The position numbers and the translations under genes were made by a program. This document shows, piece by piece, positions 9,613 to 17,860 of a stretch of DNA of 34,881 nt (positions are counted from its first letter, which is position 1; each line of letters begins with the position of its first letter). This DNA comes from Opitutia bacterium. Its GTDB lineage: Bacteria > Verrucomicrobiota > Verrucomicrobiia > Opitutales > Opitutaceae. The stretch covers positions 84,214 to 119,094 of the forward strand of contig CANJLB010000003.1 of the NCBI GenBank assembly GCA_947475065.1, written 5' to 3'. The notes beneath the pieces were generated by a model. The model made no database searches and was not told the DNA's origin. It saw only the letters and a program-made list of their open reading frames with translations.

Positions 9613-10464
9613 CTAGGGTGCGACAGGGACTGAGGCCGGGACCAGCGGGCGGAGCCAGATATTGCGGAAACGCACGGGATTGCCGTGGTCTTGCAGCTCG
9701 ATGAAAACCTCGGGCGGGTGCCGTTGGCCATAAGCCCCAAGTGCCTTGTGCGGAATTGCACCCACCCCGTCGGTCGAGCCGAAAAATTCTGTGTGGTTCT
9801 GCACGACCAGTCCGTTGTGGATCACAGTGACCGCAGCCTTTTTTACCAGCACGCCTTTGTCGTCCCAACGCGGGGACTCGAAGACGAGATCATAGGTCTG
9901 CCACTCCCCGGGCGGGCGCGAGGCGTTGACGAGCGGGGGTTGCTGGCCGTAGAGGGCGGCCGCCTGGCCGTCGGCGTAGGTGGGATTGTTGTAAGAGTCG
10001 AGAATCTGCACCTCGTAAATCCCGTTGATGAGGATGCCGCTGTTACCCCGCCCTTGGCTCGTGCCAGTGACGCTGGCGGGAGTGGCAAACTCGATGTGAA
10101 GCTGAAAGTCGGCGAACTTTTCCCGGGTGCGAATGCCGCCGGAACCGCGGGTGGACTCGAACCAGCCATCGGCGACCTTCCACCGGGAGGGGTTGCCGCG
10201 GCTGTCGCTCCAGCGGGCGAGGTCCTTGCCATCGAACAGCGCCACGGCGTCGGCCGGTGCAAGGGCGAGCTGGCTGAAGCCCGGGCCAGGTGTGACGACG
10301 GGCGGGCGGGGGCGGTCGCTGTCATGCACATGCCAGGGCGTACCGGGGATGATGGGGGTGTCCTTGTAACCGAGATCGGCAGCGGGCGGATTGTCGGCGG
10401 CGGCGGCGAAGAGGCGGCTGGCGAGCACGAGGATCGCGAGGGCGAGGTGGCGGGGCTGGGTCAT
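9613..10464 (-). CDS. Secreted DUF1080 (3-keto-disaccharide hydrolase-like) protein
   Basis: This 283-residue protein contains the DUF1080 fold (PF06439), a concanavalin-like beta-sandwich recognised by ALFDGKDLARW, GWFESTRGSGGIRT, GNSGILINGIYEVQILDS and VFIELQDHG near the end. Some family members hydrolyse 3-keto-glycosides or 3-ketodisaccharides; most are uncharacterised. The start at 10464 was chosen because it gives a clean signal peptide (MTQPRHLALAILVLASRLFA); in-frame ATGs at 10494 and 10512 would put a poor leader in front. It converges with the GH29 gene across a 127 bp gap in which no convincing terminator is seen. The position beside a glycan-degrading operon fits a role in sugar catabolism outside the cytoplasm. 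The exact substrate is unknown. Confidence 0.88.
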   Translation of the reverse strand: MTQPRHLALAILVLASRLFAAAADNPPAADLGYKDTPIIPGTPWHVHDSDRPRPPVVTPGPGFSQLALAPADAVALFDGKDLARWSDSRGNPSRWKVADGWFESTRGSGGIRTREKFADFQLHIEFATPASVTGTSQGRGNSGILINGIYEVQILDSYNNPTYADGQAAALYGQQPPLVNASRPPGEWQTYDLVFESPRWDDKGVLVKKAAVTVIHNGLVVQNHTEFFGSTDGVGAIPHKALGAYGQRHPPEVFIELQDHGNPVRFRNIWLRPLVPASVPVAP

Positions 10465-10753
10465 GGCTTTCGGTGAAATGTTGGTTTTATGCATCCTGTG
10501 CCGCAAAGGCAAACTGGCTGGCGTCGGCGACGAAAGAGTAAGCCCAGGCTCCTGGAGCAGGCAACCATTTTACGGCCCCGGTCTTGAAGCGCCGAGTCCT
10601 GCTCGTCCCATGGACCCAAATGCTGGAAAAATTGGTTCACGTCGTTGCGGTTTTGGAAGCGGGGAACGGCGAACGAATTGTCGTGGGTCATGTTTAGGTT
10701 GCCTCGTCAACTGGCAGCCTAGCTTCGGAAAATTCACCTTCAGAGGTAAAAAC

Positions 10754-10828
10754 TGGAGGCGCGGGTCGGAATTGAACCGACGCATAGAGGTTTTGCAGAC
10801 CTCGGCCTTACCACTTGGCTACCGCGCC
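10754..10828 (-). tRNA. tRNA-Cys (anticodon GCA)
   Basis: The reverse strand folds as a complete cloverleaf: acceptor GGCGCGG/CCGCGCC, D stem GCC/GGC, anticodon stem GAGGT/ACCTC with loop CTGCAAA (anticodon GCA), T stem GTCGG/CCGAC with loop TTCAATT. The discriminator base is U, the known identity base of tRNA-Cys, and the CCA end is encoded (10754-10756). Length is 75 nt with CCA. No promoter or terminator could be assigned with confidence. Confidence 0.97.
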
Positions 10829-11021
10829 TTGTTACCCCGGCCTCGGCTTTCAGCAGGGAGCATCAGCCAGACCGAGAAGCCCCATTAGGCTTCAGTCCTC
10901 GGGAGGTGACAAGCAATTTCGCTGCTCTCTCAAGACCAAGGATCGGATGCTGGCCGCCCATGGCTGCGCCCTGTCAGGCACCGATGACACGTTGCCCTCT
11001 TCAAATTGTCGGACTACCTGC

Positions 11022-13145
11022 TTACTGCTGCCGCGCCACGTAGCGTGCGATCTCGACGTTTCGCACCTCAAACACTGCCGGCAACGTCTTCGGGCGCAGG
11101 AAAAACACCAGTGCCGCCGGCTGGTTGTCCCCAAAGCGCCATGGCAGCTGCATGCGGCCGTAGCTCATGCCGGTAAAATTTTCCTTGGCCTGTGCGTAGC
11201 GCGTCCACGCCGCCGTAGCAGTCAGGCGTGGCAGCACCTCGAAGAGATTGCCGCTGGTCGAGCGGAACAGGCAGTCCCATTCCATGCCGCCGCTTCCCGT
11301 CGCCGGCGCAGCGGCCGTCCGGCAGTCGAACTGCAGCACGTGCGCGGCCGGAAACCCCCACCCGTCGGGCAGCGGCAACTCGGCTCTCGCACAGGACAAC
11401 GCCGGCGTTCCCGAAGCCTCGACGCGAAAACTCCAGCCATCCGCCGTCTCCTCCACCGTGACACCGTCGCTCACCAGCCAGCGGCCGTTTGGCAGCAGCT
11501 TCGGTTCGTCGCCTGCCAGCGGGCGTGTGAGCAACCGCCGCCGGTTTTCGGCCGCCGCCTCTGGGGGATGGTCGAAACGCGTCATGGTCTCCTTTCGCAT
11601 GACCTCGGCGTTCGGCAGAAACTGGGTGGCAAACACCGCCGGCGCCACCCGCCCGCCCTGCTCGTGAAAGCTCACCTCCCAGGCAAACGACCGCAGGCGG
11701 TCCGCCGTGAGCCACAGACGCACAGGCACGCTGGCGAGCGCAAAGGGCGCGAGCGTGAGCTGGCCGGCCTCGGTTGTGATCAGGCGCGTCTCCAGCTCAC
11801 GTGGGGCGGTGGTCGTCAGCCGGCCGGTGAGAGTTTGGTCGGAAAAATTATAGATCCGCAGCTCGCCGCCCCCCGTCAGCACGTTGCCCCCGCCGGACTT
11901 CATCTGGTATCCGTGCCAGCTTTTGGAGATGGCGAGCTCGTCGGTCGGTACAAAATCAATCACCACCGGTGAGGGCGGCGCGACGGTCACCGGCCAGTCC
12001 CGTGAACGCCGCGGCGCGGGCTGCGCCGCGAGCCATGCGAAGGCCGGCGAAGCGACGTTCTCGCCCACGGGCGCGCCGATGAGCCGCATCCACGGCTCGG
12101 GCTTGGCCAGCCCGAAATCAGCAGGGGTAAACTGCAGGCCGTTCCGCCTCATCGTCAGGCCGAACTCGTAGCGGCCCGCCTCGAGATAAGGTGGCAGGTA
12201 AAACGCGAGCGGCCCGGCGATACGGAGCGCCTGCATCTGCCCCGTCACGTCACGAAACCAGCGCCACTGGCGCACGCGGCCGGCCTTGGTCGCCGCCGCC
12301 GGACCGTCCAAGCCCGCGTAGCCGTATTCGGTGAGAAACACGGGCAGCGTTTTTTTCTCCGGCGGCGGGCCGGCCCGCGCCTGCGGTCTCACGCGCGCCG
12401 CCGCCAGCGTGGTGACGGCGTGCTCGAACTGGCGGTATTGGTCGGTGAAGTCCTCGGGGTAGCCGTAAAAATGCCAGTTGAAGCCATCGAGGTGGCTGAA
12501 GACGTCGTTCGCCGCCAGCTGCTCGAGATACGGGCCGGGCGTCATCGCCAGTGCGCCGTTGAGGATGACCGGATCGCGCGGCGCGGATCGCGCGGCCTGC
12601 GCCGCCGCGCGGCTGCCGGCGCGCAGGCCCAGCGCAACGGCCTTCAGGTAGGATGCGTAGGTCGCGGCGTTGTCGCGGGTCCAGAACAGATCGGGCTCGT
12701 TGCCGATTTCCCACGCGGCGACGTTGGGCCACGCGTCGAAGGCCAGCCGCTCGGCCTGGACGTAGGCTTCGCCGAGGTCCAGCGGGTAGGCCCGCACGCC
12801 CTCGGTGTCGCGCACACCGTGGAGCCAGAGGCTTGTCCCGGGCGCGAAAAAGACCAGCGGCTTCACACCCCTGGCCCGCAGCGCGGCGAGAGCTTGGAAA
12901 CGCGCGTCCCCGGCGGCGGTCGGCGCGGGCAGGCCGCTCATGTCGCGCAGACGCACCCAGCCGCCGGACCACCCGTCGCGCGCGCCCGCCTCGATGACCG
13001 GCACCAGAAGGTCGGCCGGCACCCCGCTGTCGATGTTGATGGCGGCGCAGCCTGTCCCCGCTGCCAGCGCCAGCCACAGGCCCAGTGCCGCGCCTACAGG
13101 CCGCCGAGCCACCCGCCACGGTTGCTCCGGACGCGCACCGCTCAT
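11022..13145 (-). CDS. Secreted clan GH-A glycoside hydrolase in the EPS locus
   Basis: The 707-residue product has an N-terminal hydrophobic leader (about 17-35, LGLWLALAAGTGCAA), then a TIM-barrel domain with clan GH-A catalytic signatures: E150 in WEIGNEPD as acid/base and E273 in FLTEYGY as nucleophile, about 123 residues apart. From about residue 390 to the end are beta-sandwich modules, the last (about 590-707) resembling carbohydrate-binding domains. The family within the clan (GH39-like, GH5-like or other) is not certain. It overlaps the upstream EpsI gene by four bases (ATGA), so it belongs to the polysaccharide operon and is its last gene. A role in trimming, releasing or remodelling the exported polymer is inferred from that position. 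The cysteine at 33 lacks a good lipobox, so lipidation is doubtful. Confidence 0.8.
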   Translation of the reverse strand: MSGARPEQPWRVARRPVGAALGLWLALAAGTGCAAINIDSGVPADLLVPVIEAGARDGWSGGWVRLRDMSGLPAPTAAGDARFQALAALRARGVKPLVFFAPGTSLWLHGVRDTEGVRAYPLDLGEAYVQAERLAFDAWPNVAAWEIGNEPDLFWTRDNAATYASYLKAVALGLRAGSRAAAQAARSAPRDPVILNGALAMTPGPYLEQLAANDVFSHLDGFNWHFYGYPEDFTDQYRQFEHAVTTLAAARVRPQARAGPPPEKKTLPVFLTEYGYAGLDGPAAATKAGRVRQWRWFRDVTGQMQALRIAGPLAFYLPPYLEAGRYEFGLTMRRNGLQFTPADFGLAKPEPWMRLIGAPVGENVASPAFAWLAAQPAPRRSRDWPVTVAPPSPVVIDFVPTDELAISKSWHGYQMKSGGGNVLTGGGELRIYNFSDQTLTGRLTTTAPRELETRLITTEAGQLTLAPFALASVPVRLWLTADRLRSFAWEVSFHEQGGRVAPAVFATQFLPNAEVMRKETMTRFDHPPEAAAENRRRLLTRPLAGDEPKLLPNGRWLVSDGVTVEETADGWSFRVEASGTPALSCARAELPLPDGWGFPAAHVLQFDCRTAAAPATGSGGMEWDCLFRSTSGNLFEVLPRLTATAAWTRYAQAKENFTGMSYGRMQLPWRFGDNQPAALVFFLRPKTLPAVFEVRNVEIARYVARQQ

Positions 13146-13891
13146 GGCACCGGTAGCCCGGATGGTTTTTGCAGGGCCATCCTGGCCAGCTGAGTGATCA
13201 CCTGCTGGAAACCCGGATCATCCCACAGCACGGGGTAAGGCACGGTGGCGCTGATGCGGATGAACCACTGCTCCTTGCGCTGCGCGAGACCGTTCTTGGC
13301 CAGATCGGAGAACATCGCCCACCACGGCGGGGCGTATTCGGTGTCGTAGCTGAGCACTTCACGCCCGTGGATGTGCCAGAAAATCAGATGCTGGACCGAG
13401 TCACTGTTCTGGAAAACGCGGAACTGCGCCGGTTGCAGCCCGGCCCTAGCCTCCAGCCGCACGAGCTGCGCCCCCTCGGTATCGCCGCCGGCGTCCGGCT
13501 TCTTTTCCATTTCGGGCAGGCGGACCCAGCCGTTGCCCGCCCAGCAGACATCGGGTGTGTGCGAGGCGACCAACCGGGGAGACATCCGGCCCGGGTCCCA
13601 GTGCGCGGCATAGACCGTGAACTGCTGCGTCCCTCGCCGGTAGACGCGAAAGACCGCATCGTTGTAGTTCAGCAGTTCCGAAACCATCGCCCGCTCCTCC
13701 TCGCTGGCGGCCAGCGGCTGGTCCACCGCCTCCCAGCCCGTGATGGCCTTGGGCAGCAGCGATGCGAGCGGCGGCGGCGGCACATAGTTGGGGTCCGCCC
13801 GGCCGCCCAGCCATTGCAGACCGACCGCCAGCACGAGCCCGGCCGCGAGGAGGAGCGGGAGCAGCACCGGATTTTTTTTCTTTGTCGTCAT
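13142..13891 (-). CDS. epsI: EpsI-family exosortase-associated protein
   Basis: This 249-residue protein has one N-terminal membrane segment (about 8-27) and an extracytoplasmic EpsI/DUF3485 domain. The diagnostic segment HTPDVCWAGNGW lies at 111-122, with the conserved cysteine at C116, followed later by LIFWHIHG and a final PYPVLWDDPGFQQVITQLA stretch. EpsI domains occur either free or fused to exosortases (XrtA type) in exopolysaccharide loci that accompany PEP-CTERM or related sorting systems; their biochemical role is not settled. No exosortase gene is visible here, so it would have to lie outside the window. The gene starts four bases after the WcaF-like gene ends and overlaps the following glycosidase gene by four bases, which marks a tightly coupled operon. 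Confidence 0.88.
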   Translation of the reverse strand: MTTKKKNPVLLPLLLAAGLVLAVGLQWLGGRADPNYVPPPPLASLLPKAITGWEAVDQPLAASEEERAMVSELLNYNDAVFRVYRRGTQQFTVYAAHWDPGRMSPRLVASHTPDVCWAGNGWVRLPEMEKKPDAGGDTEGAQLVRLEARAGLQPAQFRVFQNSDSVQHLIFWHIHGREVLSYDTEYAPPWWAMFSDLAKNGLAQRKEQWFIRISATVPYPVLWDDPGFQQVITQLARMALQKPSGLPVP

Positions 13892-13895
13892 AAAA

Positions 13896-14477
13896 TCAGC
13901 CTGCCGTTTCCCGCCAGCGCGGCGTGACAGGCACGCAAGGGTTGCCGGAGCAGATCATCGCGGGCGGCAGCGAGCGCGTCACCACGCTGCCGGTGGTCAC
14001 GACGGCCTCCTCGCCGACCGTCACGCCGGGCGCGACCAGCGCCTGCGCGCCGATCCACGCGCCGTCGCCGACCACGATGGGGCGGTTGCGATACGGCATC
14101 GTCACGTCGCGAAAGTCGTGGTTGCCGGTGCAGAGAAACGCGCGCTGTGAGATGCACGCGTGCGCACCCACCGTGACCGTCTCAAAGTTGAGGATGAAAA
14201 CTTCCTCGCCGATCCAGACATGGTCGCCCAGGGACAGCTTCCAGGGCAGGTGGATGTTGACGCGCGGCTTGAGGAGCACGCCCCGGCCCACCTGCGCGCC
14301 AAACCGCCGCAGCAGCCACACGCGCAGCGCCGAGGGCCACGGGAAGGCGCTCAGAAAGAAGACCACCTTGCAGGCATACCATAGTGCCTCGACGGCACGG
14401 CCGCGGCCGCGGTCGAGGCCTCGACGGGGGTCAAACAGATCCTGGCGAACGCGGGTTGGCATGGGAATCGTGGACAA
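13896..14477 (-). CDS. WcaF-like sugar O-acetyltransferase (left-handed beta-helix)
   Basis: The 193-residue product shows the hexapeptide-repeat pattern of a left-handed beta-helix acyltransferase: GVLLKPRVNIHLPWKLSLGD, VWIGEEVFI, CISQRAFLCTGNHDF, IVVGDGAWIGAQALVAPGVTVGEEAVV and GNPCVPV at the end. The N-terminal QDLFDPRR and the LLRRFGAQVG segment match the putative colanic acid acetyltransferase (WcaF) group. It should transfer acetyl from acetyl-CoA to a sugar of the repeat unit in the cytoplasm; the catalytic histidine is probably in GNHDF. The start overlaps the end of the upstream GT4 gene by 47 bp; an in-frame ATG at 14462 would cut this to 32 bp and is equally plausible. EpsI follows after four bases. 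Confidence 0.87.
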   Translation of the reverse strand: MSTIPMPTRVRQDLFDPRRGLDRGRGRAVEALWYACKVVFFLSAFPWPSALRVWLLRRFGAQVGRGVLLKPRVNIHLPWKLSLGDHVWIGEEVFILNFETVTVGAHACISQRAFLCTGNHDFRDVTMPYRNRPIVVGDGAWIGAQALVAPGVTVGEEAVVTTGSVVTRSLPPAMICSGNPCVPVTPRWRETAG

Positions 14478-15639
14478 GCATCAGGAAAAGCCGGGCAAGC
14501 AGGGTGCGCGCCGCCACGATCGCCGTATAGCGCTGGCGAAATGTCGCAACCGCCTGCCGGCGCATGGTCTGGCGCGCAGGCTCCGCCAGGGCCAGCCAGC
14601 GCTCCAGCATGGCCCGGCAGCCGGCGATGGTGTCATCCCCATCGAAGCCGGCCCCGTCGGCGGAAATTTCCGGCCAAATGTTGACCTGACGCGAAAGGAG
14701 CACGGGGGTCCCGGTGGAGAGCGCCTCGACCACAGCGATGCCAAAATTTTCCTGGTGTGACGGCAACACAAACGCTTCGGCCGCCTGAAACGCGCCCCAC
14801 TTTTCGTCACCCAGCACCAGCCCTGTCCAATACACGCAGTCCTCGATGCCCTCGCGCCGCGCGAGCGCGCGCAGTGTGCCAGCATAGTCGCCGTCCGCCG
14901 GGCCGGCCATGACCACGCGCAGGGCCGGGTCCCAGCCGCCGGCACGACGGATCTGCCCGACCGCGCGGAAAAGCAGGTCGGGGCCTTTTTTCGGATGCAC
15001 GCGGCCGAGAAACAACAGCAGCCGCCGGTCGCGCAGTCCTTCGTGTTTCGCCAAAAATGCGGGCCGGTAGTCATGCGCCGGATCCGGCACGCCCTCCGTG
15101 CCATAGTTGAGCACGATTTCGTCGCAGTCGTAGAGCCAGAAAGACTCGCGGGCCAGCCGCCGCTCCTCCTCGCAGGTGAAGAAGACCGCCCGGGCGTCGC
15201 GCAGCACCGGATAGCCACCCCATGGCCAGTAAAGCCATTTTTTCAGGTGCTTCAGCGGATGACGGTGCTTGAACCATGGGTCGAGCATGCCGTGGGGAAA
15301 CACAAAATAGGGCACGGGGGAATCCCGCAACGCCAGCCAGGTGCCATAGCAATGATACTGCCAGATGCCGTTCACGATCACGCAGTCGTAGTTGCAGGCA
15401 TTTTCCTTGAGCCACGAGACGTAGCCTGGCGCGTAACCATACCTGCCGCGCCCCGGCCCGAGCGCATGCACCCGCGTGGTGGTGCCCGCCAGCCACGGGG
15501 CGTCCGGGGCGTCCAGACAGACGATCTCCACCTGGTGGCCGACGCGCTGGTTGACCTTGGTCAGCTGGCGCACGCCCTCCACCGGGCCGCCTTCGGCGGG
15601 ATTGATGGAGGGCAGGGCGTGCAGGATGCGCAGTCTCAT
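14431..15639 (-). CDS. Glycosyltransferase family 4 (GT-B)
   Basis: A 402-residue GT-B enzyme. The N-terminal domain opens with MRLRILHALPSINPAEGGP, typical of the acceptor-binding loop; the donor-binding half contains FLGRVHPKKGPDLL (about 210-223), VVMAGP and the E-x7-E motif ENFGIAVVE (E297, E305). It should transfer a sugar from a nucleotide donor to the lipid-linked repeat unit. The frame stays open upstream to 15825, but the 62 extra residues look nothing like a GT and would overlap the next gene, so ATG 15639 is chosen. It lies 64 bp after the zinc-ribbon membrane protein gene. The sugar and linkage cannot be told from sequence. Confidence 0.9.
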   Translation of the reverse strand: MRLRILHALPSINPAEGGPVEGVRQLTKVNQRVGHQVEIVCLDAPDAPWLAGTTTRVHALGPGRGRYGYAPGYVSWLKENACNYDCVIVNGIWQYHCYGTWLALRDSPVPYFVFPHGMLDPWFKHRHPLKHLKKWLYWPWGGYPVLRDARAVFFTCEEERRLARESFWLYDCDEIVLNYGTEGVPDPAHDYRPAFLAKHEGLRDRRLLLFLGRVHPKKGPDLLFRAVGQIRRAGGWDPALRVVMAGPADGDYAGTLRALARREGIEDCVYWTGLVLGDEKWGAFQAAEAFVLPSHQENFGIAVVEALSTGTPVLLSRQVNIWPEISADGAGFDGDDTIAGCRAMLERWLALAEPARQTMRRQAVATFRQRYTAIVAARTLLARLFLMLVHDSHANPRSPGSV

Positions 15640-15703
15640 GGGTGGTTCCGGCCCGGCGGCCGGGACGTCACGGGGCAGGGGCCGCCGCGATGTAGGTGGC
15701 GGC

Positions 15704-16210
15704 TCATTCCCGGGGTTTCCCGGTGTTGTCCGCGCAGTCGGGACATTCCACCACCTCCGGGAAGGGCGAACGCGAAAACCGGTCAAACGGCAGCCACTGC
15801 CCGTCCGGTCCGCGCACGCCGCCACAGCTATGGCACACCGGGAGCATCCTGCGCAGGATCTCGATCCGCCGGCGATGCGCCTCCAGGGTGCGCCGGTAGG
15901 AAATGAAGGCGTAGGCGGTGGCGAGAAAAATGATCAGCCGCATGGCGGCATTTTCATAGGCAACCCAATCCACGGAATCTCCCAGCCGGCGGTAATCATC
16001 CGCCATAAAACGGCAGAAGGCCGCGATGACGGACGCAGTCGCCCCCGCCGTCAGGCTGTTGAATTGCCAGGCCGTGTAGGCCACCAGCAAAAAATACAGC
16101 GGGCTCACGTTGACATCGCCCAACCGGTAGTCCCACCAACCCACGGCGGCCAAAGCGGCGAGGCAGAACAAGGCCTTGGTCAGAAGGTGGCGGCGGGCAG
16201 AGGCAGGCAT
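15704..16210 (-). CDS. Small membrane protein with C-terminal zinc-ribbon-like motif
   Basis: With the start at 16210 the product has 168 residues; a longer in-frame start at 16459 would overlap the polymerase gene and adds only low-quality sequence. Membrane segments are seen at about 12-25, 36-50, 56-70 and 88-105, followed by a basic, coil-forming helix (YRRTLEAHRRRIEILRRM) and a tail with CHSC (126-129) and CPDC (156-159). The tail resembles the ICxxCKKIRDDxGxW module found at the ends of many bacterial signalling proteins (PAS, GGDEF and kinase types), here as VCHSCGGVRGPDGQW. There is no kinase, GGDEF or receiver domain. It sits between the Wzy-like polymerase (43 bp upstream) and a GT4. 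A sensing or scaffold role in polymer synthesis is possible, but the function is unknown. Confidence 0.78.
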   Translation of the reverse strand: MPASARRHLLTKALFCLAALAAVGWWDYRLGDVNVSPLYFLLVAYTAWQFNSLTAGATASVIAAFCRFMADDYRRLGDSVDWVAYENAAMRLIIFLATAYAFISYRRTLEAHRRRIEILRRMLPVCHSCGGVRGPDGQWLPFDRFSRSPFPEVVECPDCADNTGKPRE

Positions 16211-16253
16211 GCGGGAGGAACCGGGTGTGAAGGGGACAGGCGGGGCGGGCCCA

Positions 16254-17663
16254 TCACAGCCAAGGCTGGTCCTGGTTGGCCTGAAAGACGGGCGTGGGGT
16301 TCCGCGCCGCCGCCAGACACAGACCCGCGCCAAACACCATGAAGCCCAGGTTGGTCGGCTGGCCGGTGCCCCCATACAGCATGATGGGGCCACAGGCGGC
16401 GAAGAGCAGCCACGCGAGGGTGTTGTCGTCCTGACGGAAAGACCGCCAGGCCGTGACAAAAAGATACACCGTCAGGCTGATGCGCATGAGGATCATGGCC
16501 GTGCCCATGACCGGCCCCATCTCCTGCACCGTCCGCGGCCACTCGGCCTCGGCCAGTTGGAAGGTCGCCCGGTTTTGCATCAGAGTCGCCCCGACATTGG
16601 TTCCCACCCCAATCCCCAGGCCAATCGGTGGCGTGTCAGGCATGGCATCAATGAAGCCGGTCAGGTCGCCGTAAGTGCGACGGGACATGCCGACCACGGC
16701 GCTGCGCCCTTCCGTGTCCTCGGCGGCGGCGGCGGCCTCCCAGCGCTCTTGAAAAACCTCCACACCCGCCTTGAACAATGGCGTGACGGAAAAAACGGGG
16801 ATGGCCACCACCGCGACCAGCAGGAGAAAGATCATCTGCCGGCGGATTTGCTCAGACCGGTGAAGCCCGGTCGCAGCCAGCAGGAGCACCAGGAGGTAAC
16901 TGACCATCATGCTTCGGCTGCCCGAAATCGGCAGGACCAACACCGCGCTCACCGCCGCCGCCACCCGCAGCCAGCCCGGATACGCCTTGCGCCAGGTCAT
17001 CGCCGCAAACAGAAACGCAATCACCCACGGATAATAGGAGGACGGCCCGGTGATAAAGGAGAAGGTGCCGGGCGGGCGGATGCGGCCCACCCCGGCGGAA
17101 ATCTGATAGCGACCCTCGATGGCCGAGGCGTTGAGCCAGTGTCCCTGCGGCAGCCAAAACTGAAAGGACATCAGCACCGTCATCGGAATCGCCAGGATCA
17201 AAATCCAGCGCCCGAGCTTTTGCAGATCCGGAAAGGTCAGCACCCGGGGGATGATGAAGATCATCGGCAGTTGGAGGAAATAACAGCGCCAGCCATAGGC
17301 GACCACCAGCGGATTCATCTGGTCATCCATAATCTGGAAGACCCCAATCGTCAAGCCGACGCACGCCAGCAGGCCAATCAGCAGCATTCCAGGATTGAAC
17401 GGAAATACACGTTGGGTGAGCGCCTTGGCATAAATGATTAACGCGATGGGGTCACGAATGACGAGGAAGAGGTTCGCCGCCGACGCAAAGGTCCATTTGC
17501 GCAAAGCGCCCTCAAAGATGAGGAACCAGAAATAAACCAAGATCCACCAGACGATATCTGCATACTGATTGCGGTCCCGCTGCGGAGCGAATGGCAGGCC
17601 GCGCGCCCTGGCCATGGGCAGCGGCCGGGGGGCAAATGCGGCATAATCAGCGGTGGCGGACAT
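16254..17663 (-). CDS. Wzy-like O-antigen/EPS polymerase (O-antigen ligase family membrane protein)
   Basis: The 469-residue protein has about ten to twelve hydrophobic segments and a large extracytoplasmic loop at about 290-370, the topology of Wzy polymerases and O-antigen ligases. Motifs seen include FEGALRKW after the first membrane segment, RPPGTFSFITGPSSYY, VLPISGSRSMM, and GLGIGVGTN in the loop. It should join lipid-linked repeat units at the outer face of the inner membrane. It is the first gene of the left half of the locus; an 800 bp repeat-rich spacer separates it from the GT block upstream, so it may have its own promoter. In-frame starts a few codons downstream are possible because the first 30 residues are not conserved-looking. 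Confidence 0.87.
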   Translation of the reverse strand: MSATADYAAFAPRPLPMARARGLPFAPQRDRNQYADIVWWILVYFWFLIFEGALRKWTFASAANLFLVIRDPIALIIYAKALTQRVFPFNPGMLLIGLLACVGLTIGVFQIMDDQMNPLVVAYGWRCYFLQLPMIFIIPRVLTFPDLQKLGRWILILAIPMTVLMSFQFWLPQGHWLNASAIEGRYQISAGVGRIRPPGTFSFITGPSSYYPWVIAFLFAAMTWRKAYPGWLRVAAAVSAVLVLPISGSRSMMVSYLLVLLLAATGLHRSEQIRRQMIFLLLVAVVAIPVFSVTPLFKAGVEVFQERWEAAAAAEDTEGRSAVVGMSRRTYGDLTGFIDAMPDTPPIGLGIGVGTNVGATLMQNRATFQLAEAEWPRTVQEMGPVMGTAMILMRISLTVYLFVTAWRSFRQDDNTLAWLLFAACGPIMLYGGTGQPTNLGFMVFGAGLCLAAARNPTPVFQANQDQPWL

Positions 17664-17783
17664 GGAAGGGAGGGGGGGGCAAAAAGCTGAAAGCTGAAAG
17701 GCTGAAAGCTGAAATCGGAGGCTAGGAATCGGAGGGCGGTGTGCTTGGTTTTTGGTGCTTCGTGCTGGATTCTTGGTTTCCTG

Positions 17784-17820
17784 GTTGGCAGATGTCGGCC
17801 TCGCGGCCTCGGTAACCTGC
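17784..17820 (-). repeat. Interspersed repeat copy A
   Basis: Core GATGTCGGCCTCGCGGCC followed by TCGGTAAC on the + strand; the same word recurs four more times in the window (18317, 18423, 34470, 34544). This copy contains an exact tandem of CGGCCTCG. Strand is assigned so that the GTTACCGAGGCC orientation is forward. Confidence 0.85.
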
Positions 17821-17860
17821 TTAAAATTTCGGTTTCCTTCCTGTCTCCTGACTGATCCAC

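Noticed and set aside
9371-9868. A 165-codon - strand frame spanning the GH29/DUF1080 junction
   Set aside because: It is out of frame with the DUF1080 gene and antisense to GH29, with no recognisable domain.
10876-10893. Hairpin GAAGCC-CCATTA-GGCTTC downstream of the GH-A gene as a terminator of the EPS operon
   Set aside because: The stem is only six pairs and no T-tract follows on the transcribed strand.
17438-17860. A 140-codon frame on the - strand overlapping the Wzy start
   Set aside because: Its N-terminal part is translated from the short repeats and the rest is a shadow of the polymerase gene.
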